Source: an uncultured Clostridium sp. (GTDB lineage Bacteria > Bacillota > Clostridia > Lachnospirales > Lachnospiraceae). From it: a stretch of 53,363 bases of DNA. Below are positions 26,225-35,034 of the stretch, one piece after another. The stretch lies in assembly GCA_947178445.1 (NCBI GenBank), contig CAMWYJ010000019.1, forward strand, positions 1-53,363. Direction: 5' to 3'. How positions within the stretch are numbered: the first letter of the stretch is position 1; each line of letters begins with the position of its first letter. The notes under the pieces are model-generated. The model searched no databases. It saw nothing but the letters and a program-made list of their open reading frames with translations, and had not been told where the DNA came from. A program made the position numbers and the translations under genes.

Positions 26225-26254
26225 TTGTAACCATATGATACTATGATATCATAT
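26225..26254 (+). promoter_or_regulatory. Promoter and overlapping palindrome for the AP2-domain gene
   Basis: Plus-strand TTGTAA (26225-26230) and TATCAT (26247-26252) with a 16-base spacer. An inverted repeat ATATGATA (26233-26240) and TATCATAT (26247-26254) spans the spacer and the -10 box, so a dimeric DNA-binding protein, possibly the gene's own product, could occlude it. Confidence 0.5.
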
Positions 26255-26287
26255 TCATTTAAAGCAACACGCAAAACGGAGGAATAT

Positions 26288-27079
26288 ATGAAACATTCAC
26301 AGGGAGTAACAAAAACAGCAAAAGCAAATGGAACCATTTATTACCGTTCCTCCATTACCATCAAGTCCAAGCATATCAGCCTTGGCAGCTATCATACGGA
26401 AAAAGATGCTGCAAATGCATACAGGGAAGCCTGTCTGATTCTCCGCAAAGGAGCCTATGAATTGGAAGATTACAATGATTCCATCACCTTGGATTTTTCA
26501 AAATTTGTAATTTTATTAAACTACCGTAACAGCGGCATATATTTTAAAACACCTATTTATCTCCACTCCAGATATTTTTACTATTATCTTTCACCAAATA
26601 AACGGCTCATCTTTGACCGCGAGGATTTATTTTTTTACGCCAATCATAAAATTCAGACCCGGGGAGGATATTATTTTATCTGTGATCATGGAAGCCAATA
26701 CAGCATTCTTTACCGCTACGGAATCAAAAGCTATGCAAAAAAGGGAATTGACTATATCTTTGTCAATCAGAACGAATACGATTACCGATATGAGAATATT
26801 AAAATAATCAATGAATATATGGGAGTGACCGAAATAATAAAGGACACTCAGACCTATTACGAATGCCGCATTCACATCAATGGAAATACCCTGGTTGGCC
26901 GATATCCTGACAAAATCACTGCGGCCATCGCTTATAATAAAGCAGTGGACACTCTCGCATCTCTTGGTCTGCACAAACAATACATTAAAAATTACATCAT
27001 CTCATATAGTACAGAGCAATATCTTAAAACATATTTTGCGATAGAGATTTCCCCAAAAATAACAAACTATACGTTTTAA
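26288..27079 (+). CDS. Double AP2-domain protein with a degenerate HNH-like core
   Basis: A 263-residue protein. Residues about 5-55 look like an AP2 DNA-binding domain as found in HNH homing endonucleases (GTIYYRSSITIKSKHISLGSY then EKDAANAYREA). Residues about 179-235 repeat the pattern (MGVTEIIKDTQTYYECRI, TAAIAYNKAVDTL). Between them, DYIFVNQNEYDYRYENIKIIN (155-175) aligns with the C-terminal half of an HNH motif, but the expected His after Asp155 is Tyr156, so nuclease activity is unlikely. ATG 26288 follows GGAGGAATAT; the 15-codon upstream extension lacks an RBS and overlaps the promoter. Possibly a domesticated homing-nuclease protein acting as a regulator; this is inference. Confidence 0.7.
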   Translation: MKHSQGVTKTAKANGTIYYRSSITIKSKHISLGSYHTEKDAANAYREACLILRKGAYELEDYNDSITLDFSKFVILLNYRNSGIYFKTPIYLHSRYFYYYLSPNKRLIFDREDLFFYANHKIQTRGGYYFICDHGSQYSILYRYGIKSYAKKGIDYIFVNQNEYDYRYENIKIINEYMGVTEIIKDTQTYYECRIHINGNTLVGRYPDKITAAIAYNKAVDTLASLGLHKQYIKNYIISYSTEQYLKTYFAIEISPKITNYTF

Positions 27080-27085
27080 GCAATC

Positions 27086-27114
27086 TTGTCAAAAAAAAAT
27101 TATTATGATAGAAT
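27086..27114 (+). promoter_or_regulatory. Promoter of rnpB
   Basis: TTGTCA and TAGAAT with a 17-base spacer place the transcription start at about 27120-27121, exactly where RNase P helix P1 begins. The -35 box overlaps the last bases after the AP2 gene stop. Confidence 0.8.
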
Positions 27115-27119
27115 GAACC

Positions 27120-27463
27120 CGACTCAGACAAATGATCGCAGCTGCAAAGCCGAAAGGCTGCAGGTGAGGAAAGTCCGGGCTTCATAGGGCAGGGTGCCGG
27201 ATAACGTCCGGTGGAGGCGACTCCCAGGCTAGTGCAACAGAAATATACCGCTTCCTTTGGAAGTAAGGGTGGAAAGGCGAGGTAAGAGCTCACCGCTGTC
27301 CTGGTAACAGGGCAGGCTCTGTAAACCCCACTCGAAGCAAGACCGAATAGAGAGCTATGTGGCTGCCCGTCACGTTCTCGGGTAGGTCGCTTGAACCTGT
27401 TGGCAACAGCAGGTCTAGATAGATGATCATTCAACGACATAACCCGGCTTATCGTCTGAGTCA
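27120..27463 (+). ncRNA. rnpB: RNase P RNA
   Basis: The catalytic RNA of RNase P, which matures tRNA 5' ends. The conserved core GAGGAAAGTCCGGGC (about 27167-27181) and the 3' partner with ACCCGGCTTA are present, as are AGGGTGGAAAGGCGAGGTAAGAG-type and ACAGGGCAGGCTCTGTAAACCCC-type conserved segments. Helix P1 is closed by GACTCAGAC (27121-27129) and GTCTGAGTC (27454-27462). The size of about 344 nt fits. A terminator follows immediately. Confidence 0.96.
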
Positions 27464-27470
27464 GATTTAA

Positions 27471-27520
27471 AAAAGGGGATATCCAAAAAGCGTTTTGCTT
27501 AATAGGATATCCCCTTTTTT
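27471..27520. terminator. Intrinsic terminator of rnpB (bidirectional)
   Basis: A perfect stem GGGGATATCC (27475-27484) with GGATATCCCC (27505-27514), flanked by A-rich sequence on the left and six Ts on the right. It can also stop minus-strand transcription from the unknown gene ending at 27522. Confidence 0.9.
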
Positions 27521-27521
27521 A

Positions 27522-28250
27522 TTATATATATCCTGCCTCCCGCTGCAAGAGATGCTTCCCTTCCTGCCAGTAGTAGCAGTAATCAATCAGACTAATGGAA
27601 GTATGCGTATGCTTTGCTAATAGCTCCTCCCTTGTATATACCTGAGATGCTACCTCTGCCATTATGGTTCGGATTTCCCAAATCATTTCCTGTCTTGATG
27701 CGGCATCCAAAAGCGAGAATATGTAACGGCTTTTATATGGTAAATGTTCATAAATATCATTCACCATAGTATCTACCGACACATTCTGATTCCGGTAATC
27801 ATCAATCAGCTCAAACACCTGATATTTCTCGTCATCCGGAATTCCGGCATGCCTTGCAAGCAGCATCATACAAAGCTCGTCTGTATTTCCCTCACGATAG
27901 CCAAACCGTTCAATTCCATAATTTTCAAAAGTATCTAAAAGCATCTGTAGATGATATCTCAGCTGGTACTGCGGTAAATCCGCACAAAAATCCGTCAACT
28001 CATCATGGATTCCTGTCTCTTCTTTCCAGTAAATCAAGGCATATACCCAATACACTAAGTAACACACCATAAGCTCCTCAATTCCATCCTTGCGGTCTGT
28101 AAAAGAAAAAGCTGATTTAAGCTTTGTACCTAAGCTTTTGAAGTCAGATTCGCTTAATGTCATATCACTTAGTACTCTGATCACTGGTATCTGGTTTTCA
28201 AAATACTCTTTCATCTGTGGTAAATTGAATTTTTTTCCTGAAACACCCAT
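27522..28250 (-). CDS. Conserved-looking cytosolic protein of unknown function
   Basis: A 242-residue, largely alpha-helical, acidic protein without signal peptide or membrane helices; I do not recognise the family. Notable are many aromatic residues (YLVYWVYALIYWKEE, DYCYYWQEGKHLLQREAGYI) and TMAEVASQVYTREELL-like helices. It starts at ATG 28250 with an AAGGAGG RBS. It is monocistronic: it has its own promoter (28374-28402), a leader of about 120 nt that can fold, and shares a terminator with rnpB. The leader suggests post-initiation control. Confidence 0.75.
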   Translation of the reverse strand: MGVSGKKFNLPQMKEYFENQIPVIRVLSDMTLSESDFKSLGTKLKSAFSFTDRKDGIEELMVCYLVYWVYALIYWKEETGIHDELTDFCADLPQYQLRYHLQMLLDTFENYGIERFGYREGNTDELCMMLLARHAGIPDDEKYQVFELIDDYRNQNVSVDTMVNDIYEHLPYKSRYIFSLLDAASRQEMIWEIRTIMAEVASQVYTREELLAKHTHTSISLIDYCYYWQEGKHLLQREAGYI

Positions 28251-28370
28251 AAAACAGCCCTCCTTATAGATTGATGTTACTTGTATGTCTCTACTCCGCT
28301 ATGAACCATACTGCGGTAAAGAGCTTTGTGGGCAAAACTCTTTGTTCTGATTCAGGTAGCATTTTATGGG
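28251..28370 (-). other. Structured 5' leader, unidentified
   Basis: On the minus strand the leader contains AAAGAG...CTCTTT (hairpin 1, 28321-28344) directly followed by ACCGC...GCGG (hairpin 2, about 28298-28320) and then the RBS. It does not match the consensus of the T-box, c-di-GMP-I, THF, preQ1 or glycine riboswitches as far as I can judge. It may be an unclassified regulatory RNA or simply a stable leader. Confidence 0.35.
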
Positions 28371-28373
28371 TAT

Positions 28374-28402
28374 ATTATATCATAGTTCTGTGCATTTGTC
28401 AC
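28374..28402 (-). promoter_or_regulatory. Promoter of the unknown gene ending at 27522
   Basis: Minus-strand GTGACA and a perfect TATAAT with a 17-base spacer. The rest of the gap to 28501 is AT-rich with a possible weak stem-loop (AAATAGTG 28445-28452 with CACTATTT 28491-28498) after the nucleoside kinase gene. Confidence 0.75.
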
Positions 28403-28501
28403 TATATTGCATAAATTATCATTAATTTTTTATAAATTTTTCACAAATAGTGTTTTTTTACACAATAATCGACTAAAAGCAATTTTTTTACACTATTTTA
28501 A

Positions 28502-30160
28502 TTATACCGGGAAACAGCTTCCACCCACAAATTCACGCAGGATGCTGTTATTTGGAATATTCTCTGATCCTACACCCAGGAAATAATCCAAAAACTTAAG
28601 CAATCTCTTTGCCTCCTGATACTCTTTTGAATCCGGTGAAATGGCAAACAGCAATGGTTCCACATAAGGTTTAATAACACAAAGCTCATAAATCAGAGCC
28701 GAATTAAACATGGCATCTGCCTCTTCCTGATAAGGAAAAATATTCTCTTCCTCCCCCCGTCTCACAGAATCCCACATGCCAATCGTATCCTTTGCAGAGT
28801 TACCGCGGGTTCTGGCATCCCTCACAATTCTTCGAATCAAACGTCCATCGGTTGTAGCAATACGGTTATGTTCATCCACATTTAGCTGTGTCAATGCACT
28901 GATATAGATTTTAAATTTACTCTCATCCGGCAGTCGCTCCGACATTTTAGGGTTCAGTCCGTGAATCCCTTCAATGACCAGTACATCATTTTCATGCATT
29001 TTCATCGTATTTCCTTTATATTCCCGCTTTCCTAACAGAAAATTAAAGGTTGGCACAGCAATCTCTTCACCATTTAACAGCTTTACCATATCCTCATTAA
29101 ATTGTTTTGTATCTACCGCCTCAATACACTCAAAGTCGTAATTCCCATTTTCGTCCCTCGGCGTATGTTCACGGTTTACAAAATAATTATCCAACGCAAT
29201 CGGATGAGGTTTCATTCCCATTGCCCGAAGCTGTATGCTTAGACGATGAGAAAATGACGTTTTACCGGAGGAACTTGGTCCTGCAATGAGCACTACCTTT
29301 TTTTCTTCCTTTTTTATTTGTTCTGCAATCTGTGCAATTTTTTTCTCCTGAAGCGCTTCCTGAACCAGCATCAAATCATTGATTCCCCCATCAGCGATGA
29401 TATCATTCAATCCTCCAACCGTATCCACACCAAGCATGACTGCCCATTCATCAGACTGCTTCATCACCTGATAAAGTTTTCTCTGTGGCTTAAATACCGG
29501 AACGACATCCGGTTCACTCTTTGCGGGCATTTGAAGCACATATCCGCTCTCATAAGCAAATAAATCAAAATACTTAAGATATCCGGTAGATGGAACCATA
29601 AACCCGTAATAGTAATCTTCAAACTCATCTAAACGATAAGCATTGGCATTGGATGCGCGGCGGTATTTAAACAACTGCACCTTATCCTCTCTTCCCTGTT
29701 TCTCAAATCTCTCCATCAGTTCTCTGGAATTGTAGGTATATTTTTCAATTGGTATATTTTTCTCTGCAAGCTCTGTCATTTTATCCCTTACAGCCTGTAA
29801 CAGTCCGTCACTGATACACTCCTTTGCAGAATCCAGTTCGCAATAAAAACCCCTGCCCAGAGAAAACAGCACACGAATCTTTCCTGTTGTACCACGTTCC
29901 TTTAATACCTCACGAAAGGCTTTCATCATCATTAAAATCATACTCCGCTTATAGGTATCTAAACCAATCTTTTCCGCTGTGGTTACAAAGGAAATTACAG
30001 CGTCCCCATCTACCGTTTTATGAAGTTCACACAGATGACCATTTTTATAAGCAAGCACAATCTGTCCCTTTTGACAGTTCCCATATTTTTTTGCAATCTC
30101 CTCTAATGTATATCCCTCTTCTATCTGGTACTCCTTTTCATCTATCTTTACTGTAATCAT
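28502..30160 (-). CDS. TGS-domain nucleoside (uridine-like) kinase
   Basis: A 552-residue cytosolic protein with the three-part layout common in Clostridia: an N-terminal TGS domain (residues 1 to about 60), a ThrRS/AlaRS second-additional-like region (about 61-230), and a phosphoribulokinase/uridine kinase domain (about 275-480). The P-loop is GPSSSGKTS near residue 293, with ALDNYFVNREHTPRDENGNYDFE and VIEGIHGLNP as kinase motifs and RIVRDARTRG downstream. It presumably phosphorylates uridine/cytidine or a related nucleoside; the TGS/SAD part is presumably regulatory. RBS AAAGGGG precedes ATG 30160. Confidence 0.9.
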   Translation of the reverse strand: MITVKIDEKEYQIEEGYTLEEIAKKYGNCQKGQIVLAYKNGHLCELHKTVDGDAVISFVTTAEKIGLDTYKRSMILMMMKAFREVLKERGTTGKIRVLFSLGRGFYCELDSAKECISDGLLQAVRDKMTELAEKNIPIEKYTYNSRELMERFEKQGREDKVQLFKYRRASNANAYRLDEFEDYYYGFMVPSTGYLKYFDLFAYESGYVLQMPAKSEPDVVPVFKPQRKLYQVMKQSDEWAVMLGVDTVGGLNDIIADGGINDLMLVQEALQEKKIAQIAEQIKKEEKKVVLIAGPSSSGKTSFSHRLSIQLRAMGMKPHPIALDNYFVNREHTPRDENGNYDFECIEAVDTKQFNEDMVKLLNGEEIAVPTFNFLLGKREYKGNTMKMHENDVLVIEGIHGLNPKMSERLPDESKFKIYISALTQLNVDEHNRIATTDGRLIRRIVRDARTRGNSAKDTIGMWDSVRRGEEENIFPYQEEADAMFNSALIYELCVIKPYVEPLLFAISPDSKEYQEAKRLLKFLDYFLGVGSENIPNNSILREFVGGSCFPV

Positions 30161-30237
30161 ATATATTCCCCTTTCTGTGCATCTGGGTAACCTTCTTTTT
30201 ACCCTTTTTCATTATATGTGCCATTTATTGTGTTATG

Positions 30238-31047
30238 CTATAGAACTCTTGCAGGACAGCCCATATCTGCCTCCACAATTTCTATCTTACATCCATCAAG
30301 TTTTTCCCTGAGATATTTTGCTATGTAGGCAACGAAAATGTGCTCTAACCCATAATGCGTTGCATCAATAACCGTTAAGCCCAGATCCATGGCATCCAGC
30401 CCTTCATGATGCCCATAATCACCGGTCAGATAAAGCTCATACCCATTTGCCACGACCTGCTTCATGACACTCTTGCCGGAACCCGGCATAACAGCAATTT
30501 TATCAAAGACCTTTCCTGTTTCTGCCTCGCTTTGATATAGAATAACAAAGGAAATACCAAATCTTTCCTTCACATACTCTGCCACTTCCTCTGCAGTCAT
30601 CGGTTTCGGAAGCCTGCCATACCGGCCCATTCCCTCTCCCTCTATTGCACCAGCTTCGTTTGCAATATCAATCGGACTTACATCTGACAGGTTCAGATAC
30701 TGTTTCCCCGCTGCTAAATCTGCCATTCCTCCAACTGTATCAAAATTGGTATGCATTGCATAATAGCAAATCCCATTCTCCGCTAAGGTCAATACCTTCT
30801 CACTCGTAAATTGCTCTTCGTTTACCCGTTTGATAGCAGAAAATATCATCGGATGGTGCGTTATAAGCAAATCCACCTGCTCCCCGGCAGCCCGTTTTAC
30901 AATTTCTTTCGAGGCATCTAACGCTACCATGATCTTATGTACTTCCTTATTCTGCCTTCCCACCAGTAAACCTACATTATCCCAGTCGCAGGCATATTTC
31001 CCGGGAGATAAATCATCTAACATTTCCACTACTTCTCTACATTTCAT
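30238..31047 (-). CDS. Nif3-like dinuclear metal centre protein (YqfO family)
   Basis: A 269-residue protein of the Nif3/YqfO/'GTP cyclohydrolase I type 2' family, which forms toroidal hexamers with two-metal sites. Metal-binding motifs are seen in LLITHHPMIF, YAMHTNFD and the C-terminal LTVIDATHYGLEHIFV, with AVMPGSGKSVM and LTGDYGHHEG in between. It lacks the inserted PII-like domain, since it is shorter than the ~370-residue members. The ATG at 31047 is preceded by AAGGTGG; a TTG six codons upstream is less likely. Order rpoD-trmK-nif3 is conserved in Firmicutes. Molecular function remains uncertain. Confidence 0.92.
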   Translation of the reverse strand: MKCREVVEMLDDLSPGKYACDWDNVGLLVGRQNKEVHKIMVALDASKEIVKRAAGEQVDLLITHHPMIFSAIKRVNEEQFTSEKVLTLAENGICYYAMHTNFDTVGGMADLAAGKQYLNLSDVSPIDIANEAGAIEGEGMGRYGRLPKPMTAEEVAEYVKERFGISFVILYQSEAETGKVFDKIAVMPGSGKSVMKQVVANGYELYLTGDYGHHEGLDAMDLGLTVIDATHYGLEHIFVAYIAKYLREKLDGCKIEIVEADMGCPARVL

Positions 31048-31099
31048 ATCAACACCCACCTTCAAAAACTTACATGTATATTATTCGCAGAACAATTTC

Positions 31100-31942
31100 C
31101 TATCGCATAAAATATCCTGCTGCCTTTCCATTTTGCTCCCTTTCCTTTTTTACAGATTCCAACCGCTCAATTGTCTTTTCTGGCACTTCACGACCTTCTT
31201 TATGTGCTTTTTCGACCGTCTTCTCTAATTTTTGGTAAATATTCTCTAATACCACTGCTTCTTTTTGCAGAAAATCATAAAGTACCATATCCCTATTCCG
31301 TAGGCCATATCTTCCATACAGAAGCTCAACTTCATTGTAAGGCTTTCTGGCTTTTACGCTCTCTTTTTCTTTCCTGTCAAGCAATTCTTCTGGTACGGCC
31401 CGGATAACCGTATAATATTTCCCTTCGTCAACCAGCATTTTCTCCTGTTCCATGCAATACCCATATTCCAGCAAGAAAATCCGAACCTTAAAAAGATCAG
31501 ACTGTGGCTGCAAAATAAGCACTGGCCGCTGTTTTCCATCTGCCATCATCTGCTGTTCTTTGTGGAAAAGCCCATCACCAAACAACCGATTCAATCCCTG
31601 CTTCAATATACTGCACATGAGCAATCCGCCCATCCCTGCAATAATAATCGTATCTGCTTCCCCTAAGGCAAGTTTTTCCATACCATCACTTAAACGTAAT
31701 TCAATCGCATCCTGTGCCCCATATTCTGCAATATTTTTTGCTGCAATCTTAAGTGGACCTTCCCGTACATCCATGGCAATCACCTTATCTGCAATCTTGC
31801 GTTCAACCAGTGCAATAGACACATAGGCATGGTCGCAGCCAATATCTGCCACATGTATTTTCTTTGGAACGACAAGGGACTGCAGTGAAACCATATTCAC
31901 CACAGCCTCCATTCTTTTTGATAAAACAATGTCTTTTTTCAC
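31100..31942 (-). CDS. trmK: tRNA (adenine(22)-N1)-methyltransferase
   Basis: A 280-residue SAM-dependent methyltransferase (TrmK family) that methylates A22 of tRNA. The N-terminal Rossmann-like domain shows VADIGCDHAYVSIAL (SAM binding), AMDVREGPL and IIIAGMGGLLM; the C-terminal half is a helical/coiled-coil region (about 200-270) typical of the family. The start is GTG (31940-31942), only 5 bases past the rpoD stop, with GGAG located within the end of rpoD. Confidence 0.93.
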   Translation of the reverse strand: MKKDIVLSKRMEAVVNMVSLQSLVVPKKIHVADIGCDHAYVSIALVERKIADKVIAMDVREGPLKIAAKNIAEYGAQDAIELRLSDGMEKLALGEADTIIIAGMGGLLMCSILKQGLNRLFGDGLFHKEQQMMADGKQRPVLILQPQSDLFKVRIFLLEYGYCMEQEKMLVDEGKYYTVIRAVPEELLDRKEKESVKARKPYNEVELLYGRYGLRNRDMVLYDFLQKEAVVLENIYQKLEKTVEKAHKEGREVPEKTIERLESVKKEREQNGKAAGYFMR

Positions 31943-31947
31943 GTATC

Positions 31948-33207
31948 CTACTCCAAATAATCCCTTAACTTTCTGCTGCGGCTTGGATGACGAAGCTTTC
32001 TTAATGCCTTGGCCTCAATCTGGCGAATACGCTCACGTGTCACATTAAACTCCTTGCCGACCTCCTCCAGTGTTCTGGCACGGCCATCATCCAAACCAAA
32101 CCGCAGCCTCAACACCTTCTGTTCTCTCTCAGTAAGGGTAGAAAGCACCTCCACTAACTGCTCCTTCAACAGCGTAAATGCCGCTGCATCTGCCGGCACC
32201 GGTACATTCTCATCCTGGATAAAGTCTCCTAAATGACTGTCCTCTTCTTCGCCAATTGGTGTCTCTAACGACACCGGTTCCTGTGAAATCTTCAGGATTT
32301 CCCGGACACGATCCACCGAAATCTCCATTTGTTCAGCAATTTCCTCCGGAGAAGGCTCACGTCCAAGCTCCTGCAAAAGCTGTCTTGACACACGGATCAG
32401 CTTATTGATTGTCTCTACCATATGAACCGGAATACGAATCGTTCTTGCCTGGTCGGCAATCGCTCTTGTAATCGCCTGGCGAATCCACCATGTAGCATAG
32501 GTTGAAAACTTATATCCCTTACGGTAATCAAACTTTTCAACTGCTTTGATAAGACCAAGATTTCCCTCCTGAATCAGATCAAGGAACAGCATTCCACGCC
32601 CTACATACCGCTTTGCAATGCTTACCACAAGACGTAAATTTGCTTCTGCTAACTTCTTCTTTGCATAATCTCCCTGATTTACCAATTCCTGTAATTCTTC
32701 TTTTTGTTCCGCATCTAAGCTGTCCGCATCTTCCTCAAGCTGCGTTTTTGCCAGATCACCGGTTTCCATCTTCTTCGCAAGCGCAATCTCCTCATCTGCA
32801 CTAAGAAGCGGCACCTTTCCAATCTCCTTTAAATACATTCTTACCGGATCTTCAATATTGGTTCCCTCCGGAACAGACAAATCAATCTTTTCAATCGAAA
32901 TATCCTCTTCATTTTCAACATCCAAAAGTGCATCCTCATCCGGTTCGTCTTCTGCCTCCGAAATGGTAAGGACGTCTACTTTATTCTGCTCAAGGAAATC
33001 AAAAATCTCTACCATACGCTCTGTGGTAAGTTCTACATCCTTGCAGGCTGCAAAACATGCAATAATCTCATTATCCTCGATTACATTCTTCTTTTTCTTT
33101 GCAATTGCAAGCAATTCCTGTAATTTCTTCTGGAATATTTCATCTTCCACTACATTTACCACCTCTGCACTCTTCTTTTCTGTTGCTTTAGCCTTCTTCT
33201 CTGCCAT
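31948..33207 (-). CDS. rpoD: RNA polymerase primary sigma factor (sigma-70/SigA)
   Basis: A 419-residue primary sigma factor. Region 1.2 contains [16 protein letters not shown]; region 2 has [25 protein letters not shown] and the -10 recognition/melting segment [18 protein letters not shown]; region 3 follows; region 4 carries RERQKV-like [15 protein letters not shown] and the helix-turn-helix [32 protein letters not shown]. Region 1.1 is short and acidic ([19 protein letters not shown]). ATG 33207 with AAGGA spacing 7 preferred over 33225. Part of the dgt-dnaG-rpoD macromolecular synthesis cluster. Confidence 0.98.
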   Translation of the reverse strand: MAEKKAKATEKKSAEVVNVVEDEIFQKKLQELLAIAKKKKNVIEDNEIIACFAACKDVELTTERMVEIFDFLEQNKVDVLTISEAEDEPDEDALLDVENEEDISIEKIDLSVPEGTNIEDPVRMYLKEIGKVPLLSADEEIALAKKMETGDLAKTQLEEDADSLDAEQKEELQELVNQGDYAKKKLAEANLRLVVSIAKRYVGRGMLFLDLIQEGNLGLIKAVEKFDYRKGYKFSTYATWWIRQAITRAIADQARTIRIPVHMVETINKLIRVSRQLLQELGREPSPEEIAEQMEISVDRVREILKISQEPVSLETPIGEEEDSHLGDFIQDENVPVPADAAAFTLLKEQLVEVLSTLTEREQKVLRLRFGLDDGRARTLEEVGKEFNVTRERIRQIEAKALRKLRHPSRSRKLRDYLE

Positions 33208-33254
33208 CGTTCCATCCTTCCTCAATTGCTATCTTAAGCTTTTATCTTTCTCTT

Positions 33255-35030
33255 TTAATCAATGTTTATTTTAATTTTATCAATCTTTGCTTTTTCCACC
33301 ATTAGCTGCCCGGCCTTTTCTAAGTTGCCCTTCGCCTCTGCAATCTGATGTTCCAAACTCTTTCGCTTGATTCCTCTCACCAAATCGGTAACCGTCTTGG
33401 ACTTCTCACCCTTTGCAATCTCCATATCAAACCTCTGCTGCATAATAGCCGATACCTTTTCATGCTCTTCTCTGCTTTGATAATGGTCCATAATCGCTGC
33501 CGGTGTCACCTTTCCCTCCTGTTCATATTGTGTGTACAATTCTGAGACAATATCATGATACACCGGTTCAAAAAAATCCTCAGGACAAATAATTCCCCTT
33601 AACGTATCAAATAAAGAATTTTCATTTATCATCCACGTAATCAGAAGCCTCTCTGCCTTCATCTGTCTGCCTGCCTTCTCTTCTTCTGGTGATTTTCTCT
33701 CCCGCCGCTTTTGAAACACAGCAAGATCCACCGTGTTCTTGCCTGCAATTCCATACTGTGTCACCGCCTCTTTAAGGCTTCCTTCATCTATGTTATATTT
33801 TTTCGCAACGCTTTCCGTATAGTTTCCCCGTTCTAGTGGATCTAAAATAACTGACAGCCGTTTAGCTGCCTCTTTTTGAAACTGGGTACGTTCCTGGGGA
33901 TCATCCTGGTTATAATTATTTGCCAAAATCTGGATTTCAAACATGGTTCCGCTTACAGCATTCTCAATCCGCCGTTCAAATTCCTCCGGCCCCTTATCCT
34001 GGATCAGCTCATCTGGATCTTTATACGGCTTTAACGAAATCACTCTTGCCGGCATTTCAAACTCACGCATTATCTCTAATGCCCGTAGAGCAGCCTTTGT
34101 TCCTGCACCATCACTATCATAAGCAAGATATACGTGATCGGTATATCGCTTGATCAGGTTGACCTGTCCAACTGTCAAGGCGGTGCCAAGGGAGGCAACC
34201 GCATTATCAAATCCTGCCTGGTGCATGGATATCACATCCATATAGCCCTCACAAAAAATAATCCCACTCCGTTTGCTCTTTTTCGCCAGATTCAGTCCAT
34301 ACAGATTCCTGCTCTTATCAAACACGGGGGTTTCCTGCGTGTTTAAGTACTTTGGTTCCCCATCACCCATAACACGGCCACCAAATCCAATAACACGGTT
34401 ATTCACATCTATGATCGGAAACATTGCCCGGTTCCAGAATTTATCAGAACCTCCATATTTCTCATCAAACCGTACCAGACCGGAATCCTTTAAGTCGGAA
34501 TCTGAATAGCCCTTACTCTTCATATATTTATACAGATCATCCCGGTATATGTCGGAATATCCCAATCCAAACTTTACAATCGTCTCATCATAAAGTCCAC
34601 GTTTTTTCAGATATGCCATTGCTTTTGTGCCGCGTTCGCTCTTCAACAGATAGTGAAAATATCCCGCTGCAAGCTTATTCATATCCTTGATCCTGTTCCT
34701 CGCATCTGTCTGCTTCTTTGCCTCCGGCGACATACTCTGTTCCGGAAGCTTAATACCTGCCCGCTCGGCTAATGATTCCACTGCCTCTGGAAAGCTGAAA
34801 TTCTCATGTTCCATCATAAACGTATACACATTACCACCGACACCGCATCCAAAACAGTGGTACATTTGTTTCTCCCTGCTCACATGGAAAGATGGCGTCT
34901 TCTCATGATGGAACGGGCAGCATGCAGAATAGGTATTCCCCTTTTTTTTAAGGTTTACATAAGTTCCTATCACATCCACAATATCATTTCGTGAGCGAAC
35001 CTCTTCAATTACTTCATCTGCATAATACAC
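33255..35030 (-). CDS. dnaG: DNA primase
   Basis: The 591-residue primase makes RNA primers at the replication fork. The zinc-binding domain shows CCPFHHEKTPSF and YHCFGCGVGG (CHC2 type) in residues about 37-66; the catalytic TOPRIM core has EGYMDVISMHQAGF and YLAYDSDGAG; a C-terminal helicase-binding region follows. The start is GTG (35028-35030) with AGAGGTGAG upstream, 4 bases from the dgt stop, implying coupling. rpoD follows at 47 bases. Confidence 0.97.
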   Translation of the reverse strand: MYYADEVIEEVRSRNDIVDVIGTYVNLKKKGNTYSACCPFHHEKTPSFHVSREKQMYHCFGCGVGGNVYTFMMEHENFSFPEAVESLAERAGIKLPEQSMSPEAKKQTDARNRIKDMNKLAAGYFHYLLKSERGTKAMAYLKKRGLYDETIVKFGLGYSDIYRDDLYKYMKSKGYSDSDLKDSGLVRFDEKYGGSDKFWNRAMFPIIDVNNRVIGFGGRVMGDGEPKYLNTQETPVFDKSRNLYGLNLAKKSKRSGIIFCEGYMDVISMHQAGFDNAVASLGTALTVGQVNLIKRYTDHVYLAYDSDGAGTKAALRALEIMREFEMPARVISLKPYKDPDELIQDKGPEEFERRIENAVSGTMFEIQILANNYNQDDPQERTQFQKEAAKRLSVILDPLERGNYTESVAKKYNIDEGSLKEAVTQYGIAGKNTVDLAVFQKRRERKSPEEEKAGRQMKAERLLITWMINENSLFDTLRGIICPEDFFEPVYHDIVSELYTQYEQEGKVTPAAIMDHYQSREEHEKVSAIMQQRFDMEIAKGEKSKTVTDLVRGIKRKSLEHQIAEAKGNLEKAGQLMVEKAKIDKIKINID

Positions 35031-35034
35031 CTAC

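Noticed and set aside
27024..27440. 138-codon minus-strand frame over rnpB
   Set aside because: It is entirely antisense to the RNase P RNA and the AP2 gene end, with no RBS or protein-like features.
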